A program made the translations under genes and the position numbers. From positions 72,968,501 through 73,032,500 of the forward strand of contig NC_134136.1 in assembly GCF_040939455.1 (NCBI RefSeq): a DNA stretch of 64,000 bases. The letters are read 5' to 3'. Each line of letters begins with the position of its first letter. Positions within the stretch are counted from its first letter, which is position 1. Below the pieces are notes generated by a model, which had not been told where the DNA came from, searched no databases, and worked only from the letters and a program-made list of their open reading frames with translations. This document shows, piece after piece, positions 55,689 to 64,000 of the stretch. Source of the stretch: Microcebus murinus. Taxonomy: Eukaryota; Chordata; Mammalia; Primates; Cheirogaleidae.

Positions 55689-56642
55689 TTATTTGTGTAC
55701 ATTGATTTTGTAATCTGAGATTTTGCTGAATTTATTTATCAATTCCAGTAGTCTCTTGGAAGAATCTTTGGAGTTTTCTAGGTATAAGATTATATTGTCA
55801 GCAAAGAGTAATAGATAGACTTCTTCTTCCCCCATTTGGTTGTGCTTGATTTCCTTCTTTTGTTTGCTCTGGCTAGGACTTCCAGCATTATGATCAATAG
55901 AAGTGGTGATAGAGAACAACCTTGTCTGGTTCCAGTTCTAAGCAGGAATGCTTTCAATTTTTCATAGGAATGCTTTCAATTTTTCCTCTTTCAGTTTTTT
56001 GTTGGCTGTGGGTTTGTCATACATGGTTTTTATCATTTTGAGGAAAGTCTCATCTATGCCTGCTTTGTTAAGCATTCTTATCATAAAAGGGTGCTGAATT
56101 TTAACAAATGCTTTTTCTGTGTCTATTGAGAGGATCATATGGTCTCTGTTAAGAACTCTGTGTTTATGTGGTGAGTTACATTTATAGATTTGCTTATGTT
56201 GAACCATCCCTGCATCTCTGTGATGAATGAAACCCACTTGGTTGTGATTGATTATTTTTTTGATAAGCAGCTGAATTTAATTTGCTAGGATTCATAAAGG
56301 ATATTGGTCTGTAGTTTTCTTTTCTTTCTTTCTTTTTTTTTTTTTTGACTGCTTTCAAGGTTTTGGTATCAGAGTGATGTTGGATTTGTAAAATGTGTTG
56401 GGGAAGATTCCTCCCTTCTCAGTGTTCTGGAATAACTTCTGTAGGATAGGCAACAGTTATTATTTGTAAGTCTGGTAGAATTTGGGTGTGAAACCATCTA
56501 GTCCATGACTTTTATTTTTAGGAATGTTTTTCACCACTGCTTCAATTTCAGTAGTTGACATTGGTCTTTTCAGGAGATCTATTTCTTCCTGATCAAGTTT
56601 AGGGAGGCTGTGAGTTTCTAATAATTTGCCCATTTCCTCCAT
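55689..56642 (-). pseudogene. LINE-1 ORF2 RT region, inverted arm of LINE-1 E
   Basis: Minus-strand fragments at 56460-56642 ([25 protein letters not shown]), 55962-56237 (SIDTEKAFVKIQHPF) and 55689-55919 (an ADN in place of the usual ADD) carry the RT order, broken by frameshifts and a T-rich run at about 56329-56346. Confidence 0.85.
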
Positions 56643-56903
56643 ATTTTCAAGTTTATGTGCATAGAGATTTTTGTAGTATTCAGAAATGATATTTTACACT
56701 TCTGTCATATCAGTTGTGATTGCTCCTTTTTCATTCCTGATTTAGTTTATTATAATCCTTTCTTTTCTGCCTCTAATTAATCTAGAAATAGGCATGTCAA
56801 TTTTATTTATCTTTTCAAAGAACCAACTTTTTGTTTCATTAATTTTTTGTATAGTCCTTTTGCTATCAATTTCATTTAGTTCTGCTTTGATCTTGCTTAT
56901 TTC

Positions 56904-58265
56904 TTGTCTATACTACCCAAAGTGATCTACAGATACAATGCAATCCCTATTAAAATACCAACATCATTTTTCACAAGTGTAGATAAAATAATGTTATACT
57001 TCATACAGTACCAGAGAAGATCTCATATAGCTAAAGCAACTTTAAGCAAAAAGACAAAAATTGGGAGGCATCAATCTACCAGACTTCAAATTATACCACA
57101 AGGCTACGGTAACCAAAACAGCATGGTATTGACACAGGAACATTACATAGACCAATGGAACAGAACAGGGAACCCAGATATCATCCTCATATAGCCATCT
57201 GATTTTTGACAAAACAGACAAAAACATACACTGGGGAAAAGAATCCCTATTCAATAAATCGTGTTGCAAAAATTGTATAGTCACATGTAAAAGACAGAAA
57301 CAGGATTTGCATCCCTCAGCTCTCACAAAAATCAACTCATGATGAATAACATACTTAAACCTAAGGCGTGAAACCATAAGAATTCTAGAAGAAAATGTTG
57401 GAAAAGCTCTTACAGACATCGGTCTAGGGAAATAATTTACAAAGAAGACACCAAAAGCAATTACAGTATCAACAAAAATAAATAAATGGGACCTAATCAA
57501 ATTAAAAGCCTCTGCACAGCCAAAGAAACTATCACCTGAGTGAATAGACAACCTTCAGAATGGGAGAAAACATTTGCATGTTACACATCCGATAAAGGGC
57601 TGATAACTAGAATCTACATAGAACTCAGGAAAATCAGCAAGAAAAAAATCAAACAAACCAATTAAAGAGTGTGCAAAGACATGACCAGAAACTTTCCAAA
57701 AGAAGATATATTAAAGGCCAAGAAACAAGAAAAAATGCTCTACATCTTTAACCATCAGGGAAATGCAAATAAAAACCACAATGAGATATGACATAACTCC
57801 AGTGGGAATGGCTTTTATCAACTCCCAAAACAACAAATGTGTGGATGCAGAAAGATAGGAACACTCATACACTGGTGGTGGAATTGCAAACTAGTACAAC
57901 CTCTATGGAAAGTAATATGGAGATACCTCAAAGAACTAAAATTAGAATTTCCATTTAATTCAGCAATCCCCCTCCTGGGCATCTACCCTAAGGAAAAAAA
58001 GATATTCTATAAAAAATACATCTTACTTGAATGGTTATAGCAACACAATTCACAATTGCAAATATGTGGAAACAACCCAAGTGCCCATCAATACATGAGT
58101 GGATTGATAAAATGTGATATATCTATACCATGGAGTACTATTCAACCATAAAAAAAGAATGGTGAAGTAACACCTCTTGTACCATCCTGGATGGAGCTGG
58201 AGGCCATTCTCCAAGTCATGCATCACAAGAATGGAAAAACAAGCACCACATATACTGACCATCAA
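56904..58265 (+). pseudogene. LINE-1 ORF2 C-terminal region, direct arm of LINE-1 E
   Basis: Fragments at 56904-57194 ([22 protein letters not shown]) and 57837-58040 ([16 protein letters not shown]) follow ORF2 C-terminal order with many stops and frameshifts. Confidence 0.82.
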
Positions 58266-58520
58266 ATTGATACTAATGGATCAACATTTATGTGTACACA
58301 TGGAAGTAACATTCATTGGGTGTTGGGCAGGTGGGATGAGGTGGATGGGATGTATATATTCGCAACTAATTGGTGAGGTGTGCACTATCTGGTGGATGTG
58401 CACACATGTAGCTCTGACTCTGGCAGTACAAAGGCAATATATGTAACCTAAACGTTTGTACCCCCATAATATTCTGAAATGAATGATTAAAATTTAAAAA
58501 TTTAAAAATATGAAAATTAA

Positions 58521-59245
58521 AGAAAAAACATAATGAGATATCACCTACCCCAGTGAGAATGGGTTTTATCAAAAAGTCGTAATACAACAGATGCTGGAGT
58601 GGATGTGGAGAGAGAGGAACACTTAGGCACTTTTGTTGGGACTGCAAACTAGTACAACCTCTTTGGAAAATAGTATGGATATTCCTCAAAGAACTAAAAG
58701 TAGACCTACCATTTGATTCAGCAATCCCACTAATGGGTATTTACCCAAATGAAAAAAAGTCATTTTATCAGAAATATCACTTTTACTAGTATCACTCTTA
58801 CTAGAACATTTATTGCAGCGCAATTCACAATTGCAAAGAAGTGGAATCTACCCAAGTGCCCATCAATTCATGAGTAGATTAATAAAATGTGATATATGTG
58901 TACCATGGAGTACTACTCAGCCATAAAAAGGAATTAATACATTTTGCAACAATCTGGGTGGAACTGGAGACCATTTTCCTAAGTAAAGCATCACAAGAAT
59001 GGAAAAACAAGCACCACATGTATTCACTGTTAAATTGGAACTAACCAATCAGCACTCATGTGTAAAACTCAACAGAAATCATGAAGCTAGAAAGACGGAG
59101 GAGGGGATGTGTGAAATCATACCTAATGGGTACAATGTACACTATCTGGGTGATGAGCACCCTTATAACTTTAATTCAAGCATTACAAAAGCTATGCATG
59201 TAACCAAAATATTTGTACCTCTGTAATAATCTGAAATTTTTAAAA
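58521..59245 (+). mobile_element. LINE-1 D, right part (ORF2 end, 3' UTR)
   Basis: Resumes with 'aatgagatatcacctaccccagtgagaatggg', exactly where 55454 left off in ORF2. Ends 'tttgtacctctgtaataatctgaaattttt'. Confidence 0.82.
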
Positions 59246-59340
59246 AAAGTTAAAAAGGTACCAGTAAAAGGAAGAGAGGTATATAAAAAGGTTATAAATA
59301 TAAAAGTGAATTTTTAGTAAAAAAATAATGTTATATAAAA
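59246..59340. other. A/T-rich junction DNA
   Basis: Low-complexity A-rich DNA after the LINE-1 D tail. Confidence 0.4.
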
Positions 59341-59344
59341 AAAT

Positions 59345-59480
59345 GAATGATAATAGTACCTATCAGATAGATAGGGTAGTTGGAAGTGAGGGTCAAATGA
59401 GACACTGTAAGTAGAGTGCTTATTACAGTGCCTGGTAAATCATCAATCAAAATACAGTATGAATATTATCATTCAAAGGT
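59345..59480 (+). repeat. MIR 3' part
   Basis: 'gataatagtacctatcag' then 'gtcaaatgagacactgtaagtagagtgcttattacagtgcc' follow the MIR 3' half. Confidence 0.65.
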
Positions 59481-59484
59481 ATTA

Positions 59485-60215
59485 ATAGATCATAAGTAGA
59501 GAAAACCTATGCCTCATTTGCACAGAACATCCCAGGTTTACACCTGCTGTCCTAGCTTGGCTCTCAATAGCACCCCTTTACACTCACAAAAATGTCCTTA
59601 AATGCTACCTTAATAATAAAGAACAAGGCAAGAAGCCAATTGTTAGAATTCAGTTATTATATTAGTACCACATAAAAGCTGATTTATAGTAAAACGTCTG
59701 GCTAAAGCTTCTTAAATCTTTCCTGTCTAAGGAATCGGGTTGGTGCTAGAACCAGTGACAGGACTATCTCTGGAATAGGCCAAGGGTATCGAAAAAGCCA
59801 TGGGGAAAAGATTTCGGAGAGATGTTATATTTCTATTCTCCTTGGACAATTTCTTCTCCATCATTCCTAATCCAGGGAGAAAGCAAGGATTATAAAAAGC
59901 CATTTGATTATTTTAAGTAGGCATTTTTGTCTGCCTCCCTAGAAAGAACAAAGTCAAATCCTTTTGATATCGAATTGCCTCAATGCTTTAAAACACCAGA
60001 GCTGTGATTATGGTCTGAAAATAGCTCTTGACACAAAACAAAGATTAAACATTCAGGCGAGTTTACAGATAAGTTCTCCTTAGTTCTAAGGAGGCTAAAA
60101 CCAGAGTTAGAATGAACAACAATTTATTACAGAGATAAGATAAGGGGTTGTATCTGAGCATTTATTCTTTATGATAGCTTTTCCTTTAGAACTATCTCTT
60201 TCAATCTTTACATTT
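59485..60215. other. Unique DNA
   Basis: No gene recognised. Confidence 0.4.
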
Positions 60216-60292
60216 ATGATTTCTCTCTCTCTCTCTTTCCACACACACAGACACACAGACACACAGACACACACACACACACACACACACAT
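60216..60292. repeat. (TC)n/(CA)n compound microsatellite
   Basis: tctctctc followed by cacacaga and a pure CA run. Likely polymorphic. The minus-strand frame across it is repeat-derived. Confidence 0.92.
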
Positions 60293-60547
60293 ATCCATGC
60301 AACACTGCAAAAAATAAGTGTAAAATACATGTAGTATGTATGTGTATATATACTTAATGAAAAATCTGAAAGAATACACCTCTGGAGAGTGAGAAAGGGA
60401 GGTTGACAGGGAGTAGGTAAATTTTATATTTTACTGTATAGTTAATGAGCTTCTATATCATTTTCTTTTTTGTACAATAAGCATGTTAATTTTGTAGGTA
60501 AAAAATGTATGCCAAAAAGTTATTGACTTTTAAGTATAATCATATTG

Positions 60548-60561
60548 AAAAAGGCATCATA
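60548..60561. repeat. TSD of the Alu (left)
   Basis: aaaaaggcatcata, repeated exactly at 60890-60903. Confidence 0.9.
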
Positions 60562-60894
<333 letters not shown>

Positions 60895-61079
60895 GGCATC
60901 ATACAAATATTACTGCTAGTACTATGCATTAATAGATAAGATGATTGGACCAAAATATTAATGTTTTAATTTGACATATTCATTGGAGGCCAAATAACTA
61001 AGAGAAAATAAGCAGCCTCTAGAAAGTTATAACAGCCTCAACTGATAACAGCCGTACTCAAAAACCCCATTCATTTCTT

Positions 61080-61705
61080 AAAACCTATAGAATTGTGGCA
61101 AGCAAAATTTAAAAATACCCCCTTGGTATATAAATCCCATATAATCATTTTCCCTTGAGTATGTGCAAGATTTGTGCATATCATAGGATTTCACTCACAT
61201 GAGTATGTGAATATACTATTACAAGGCAACAGTAAAGGGATTTTGCAGATGTAATTAATTAAGGTCCCTATTAAGTTGACTTTAATCAAAGGGGAGACTT
61301 TCCTGGGTGGGCCTGACATAATCAGGTGATCCCTTTAAACCTAAGACTAGAGTTCAGACACCGGAGAAGCAGCAAGAGATACTCTCATGTTGACCTTGAA
61401 GAACCAAACTGTCAAGTTGTGTGTGTAGAAGATCATGTGACTGGGAACGGTAAAAAGACTGAATGCTGAGGGTCTCTCTGTTCCACAGCTTCAAGACACT
61501 GAATTCTGCCAACAACCAACAAGCTTGGAAGAGAAACCCAAACCTCAGATAAGTCCACAGCCCTGATGGACACCTTGCTTGCAGCCTGGATAGAAGACCC
61601 AGCTAAGCATGCCTGGACTCCTGACTTATATATACTGTGAGATAATAAGTGTATGTTCGGTTCCTAATTATGTGATTATTGCACAGTGATAGAACACTAA
61701 TACAG
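61080..61705 (+). repeat. MaLR-type LTR
   Basis: 'gggattttgcagatgtaattaattaaggtcc', 'ctgggtgggcctgacataatca' and, near the end, 'gtgagataataagtgtatgttcgg' and 'agaacactaatacag' give the MLT1-type LTR order. Confidence 0.7.
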
Positions 61706-61889
61706 GGATTAAGTTCAGTTTCTTCCCTGGCATTCAAGACAAGCCTCCATTTCTTGTTTTTATAAAGTTGTCTTCTGTTATTTGTTCTAGACCAAGATGT
61801 CTACCTACACAATGACTCATAAATATGTAGTCATCCTCTTCATGCTTGCTCATACCATTACCTCAGGAAGAGATGACATAAAGGAATGG

Positions 61890-62105
61890 TTAACTACATG
61901 GATAGTAGGTCAACACTCTCCACCAGAAATTTCTGCAATGATGGAAAGATTATTTATCTGTGCTATCCACAATGGTAGCTACTAGCCACGTGTGGCTATT
62001 GAGCACTTGAAATGGGGTTAGTGCTGCTGAGAAACTGAATTTTAGTTTCATTTAATTTTTATACATTTAAATTTAAATAGCCAGCAATGGCTTCCAGATT
62101 GAGCA
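61890..62105. repeat. hAT-type MITE (MER3-like), degraded
   Basis: 'gcaatgatggaaagattatttatctgtgctatccacaatggtagctactagccacgtgtggctattgagcacttgaaat' is the typical interior of an old hAT MITE family. The family name is given from memory. Confidence 0.55.
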
Positions 62106-62109
62106 GGAC

Positions 62110-62310
62110 ACTTCTAGAGTCAGACCATCTGGGTCCAACTCTTAGCTCCACTACTTAGCTGCATGACTTTGTATAAGTTCCTTCACCTTTCTGTGCCTCT
62201 GTTTTCTAATAATTTGTTCTGCCTCACAGGGTGGTTGTGGGCCTCAAATGAGTTACTACTTGTGAAGTACTCAAAAGAGTGTCTTGCATATAATAACCAT
62301 TATATGTTTG
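62110..62310 (+). repeat. MIR SINE
   Basis: 'gagtcagaccatctgggtccaactcttagctccactacttagctgcatgactttg' and 'ccttcacctttctgtgcctctgttttc' are MIR sequence in order. Confidence 0.85.
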
Positions 62311-62479
62311 CCGAATACATGAGTAGATTTTACTACCCTTTTTCCCATCTAAGTACTAACCATTTATTCTTTAAACCCTAGCTAGAGATTTTTCCTCCTC
62401 ATATGAAATATTTTGGGATCACTCAAAACCACACAATACTTATTGGCTGTCACATTATGTTGGCATCTAATTGCATATT

Positions 62480-62645
62480 GCCTTGAATCATTATTTAAAT
62501 ATTTATGGATATACTTTCTTTCTCCAAGATTGAATGTTCCTTAATGGAAAATACTATATCTCATGTGCTTTTCTGTATCTCTCATAATGTCAAATACACA
62601 TCAGTTTATCTAAAAGACACTCAACAAATATTTGACATTTGTATA
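62480..62645 (+). repeat. L2-like 3'-end fragment
   Basis: 'gattgaatgttccttaatggaaaatactatatctc' ... 'aagacactcaacaaatatttga' follows the L2 tail pattern, diverged. Confidence 0.45.
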
Positions 62646-62755
62646 AGGCCTTGAATTAGAGATGGAGGAGAAGGCAGAGAACAATAACCAGAAGTATTGC
62701 TAATACCATACATTTCTTATGCAACTAAGGTGTTAATAGGCTCAAATAACAAAGC

Positions 62756-62757
<2 letters not shown>

Positions 62758-62823
<66 letters not shown>

Positions 62824-62824
62824 A
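62758..62824. repeat. (TA)n(CA)n compound microsatellite
   Basis: About 15 TA units, then about 12 CA/AC units, then TA again. Likely length-variable. Confidence 0.92.
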
Positions 62825-64000
62825 TAACAAATCACTAGCTCAATTTTGTGCCACTGTGCATGTGACAAAGTGACAAAAAGGTTCCTCAAGGAGATTGCTT
62901 AAGCTCACACTCTACTCTCTTTTGTAATCAACAAACTTTTTTTTTTTTTTGCATGGCTATAAATATTTTCCCTAATTTTAAGAAAAGTCAATAGATTTTT
63001 GCTACCAGGCATTTCCACTTACACTTGAGTGCATTTCTGCATATAAGCCTTAACTATAAAGTTGGTTAAGGAAGAAAAAAGAAGTGTTAAACACTTTATA
63101 CTAAAACAGTAAAGTACCAAAAAAAAAAAATTAAGAAAAGCAGCAAACTCAGCACCTAAAATATTGCTCATCATTAAGACTTTCTCTGATTTTACTATCC
63201 ATTACTAATTCAGCTTTTTTGCTGCATTTTTTCATTAGTAAGTTGGCATATGTTATACTGTATTAGAAACAAACACTCATTCTACTTATTCTAGAATATG
63301 GCAATAAAATATGAATCATGAAGCTCATTAGTAAATACCAGTGTCTTTTAGTCATTAAATACTAGAAAATTGAATACAATGTTCTCATTATTTTTGTAGC
63401 ATGATTAAATACAAGAAATACAATTATAAAAAAATAAGTTTAGCTTAACCATAAGCTATAAAGACTCTTCCCTTACATATTTTAACATAATTATTATTTT
63501 TTAAATATTCTGGAATTACAGAAATAATCCTATGTTCTTCCTGAAAATGAACCCTCTTGATGAGTGATTCATGCAAATTGTATCATAATCTGACTACCAA
63601 ACTATCACAAATTCATATTAATTGCAAGGAAGACCAGTATGAACTAGTGAAAAAAGGTTAAAGAAATATACTCTCATTACAGGAACATCACATGAGACAA
63701 ATGGCCAATTAAGAAAGTAAGGTATTGCTAAGCATATTCCTCATCTGGTAGTAAAGACAATGTTGCCTTTTAGGTGTGTTAAGAGCAATAATCTGAGATT
63801 ATGTACATGAAGTGTCTTGCATCGGGACTAGAATAGACATTCAACAGAAATCAGTTGTATTATCATGGAAATCTTTTACCTGAAGCTTTCTGTCCTTCTA
63901 GGAATCATTTTTATTAAATATATAAATAAAATAACTTGAGATGTCATCTTAGCACCCTCCTGTGTACTTCAAATAATTGCTGGGAAGTATGAATTTATCA
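62825..64000. other. Unique AT-rich DNA
   Basis: No gene recognised. Short poly(T) at 62938-62950 and poly(A) at 63119-63130. Confidence 0.4.

Larger units (their letters stand above)
55455..58520. mobile_element. LINE-1 E, twin-primed, nested in LINE-1 D
   Basis: 55456-56906 is the ORF2 pre-RT/RT region on the minus strand; 56907-58500 is the ORF2 C-terminal part and 3' UTR on the plus strand, ending 'tttgtacccccataatattctgaaatgaa' and an A-rich tail. The two arms abut at the same ORF2 position (left arm complement '...ttgttgaaatgt', right arm 'tgtctatactaccc'). Flanking similarity (aaaaccacaatga 55442-55454; aaaaaacataatga 58522-58535) is the likely, diverged TSD. Confidence 0.82.

Noticed and set aside
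60107..60379. Cys/Val-rich frame over the CA repeat
   Set aside because: Translated (TG)n microsatellite, not a gene. The frame at 43781-44065 is rejected for the same reason.
61797..61985. A 62-codon frame starting MSTYTMTHKY
   Set aside because: Runs into an old hAT MITE; no homology recognised; length expected by chance.

Overview
This is mammalian nuclear DNA, almost certainly from a strepsirrhine primate and most likely a Malagasy lemur. The strongest marker is one intact Alu (60562-60894) with a lemur-type linker between its arms. The recent LINE-1 copies also share a 3' end (polypurine tract, then 'tacccccataatatgctgaaataaa') that differs from the human L1 3' UTR as I know it. I found no convincing host exon, tRNA, rRNA or snRNA gene. 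The window reads as gene-poor, AT-rich DNA, about half of it recognisable transposable elements.

Layout. 1-590: CpG-rich sequence that looks like the 5' UTR of a minus-strand LINE-1 running off the left edge. 1174-10790: a minus-strand, originally full-length LINE-1 (copy A) with 14-bp target-site duplications (TSDs). It is interrupted at 2831-6948 by a young class II (IAP-like) endogenous retrovirus with a 6-bp TSD. 10805-22257: mostly unique DNA with ancient MIR, L2 and L1M pieces and a probable piggyBac-type MITE at 16227-16617. 22258-26935: an internally deleted LINE-1 beside an ancient L1M, with a short young L1 3' end inside the latter. 30197-32287: a twin-primed old L1 and a Tigger1-like fragment. 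32312-38874: full-length LINE-1 copy B, with intact ORF1 and broken ORF2. 38878-40920: another L1M carrying a hAT MITE with 8-bp TSDs. 41808-42471: a short L1 3' end with exact TSDs. 47117-53796: full-length LINE-1 copy C, inserted in a MaLR-type LTR. 54793-59245: two nested LINE-1s, both with 5' inversions. 60562-60894: the Alu. 61080-62300: MaLR LTR, hAT MITE and MIR pieces.

The centrepiece is the provirus at 2831-6948. It has two 327-bp LTRs that I count as differing at 3 sites, a perfect tRNA-Phe primer-binding site, a polypurine tract, a truncated gag, and an open frame carrying RNase H plus integrase with all catalytic residues. The rest of capsid, nucleocapsid, protease and reverse transcriptase are deleted, and only a leader and broken fragments of env remain. 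It cannot replicate alone, but it keeps the cis signals a helper-mobilised element would need.

Family names come from motif recognition only; no database search was run. Boundaries are exact where a TSD or LTR end is cited and approximate otherwise. Old-repeat names (MIR, L2, L1M, MaLR, Tigger, hAT, piggyBac) are my best recognition of the consensus.
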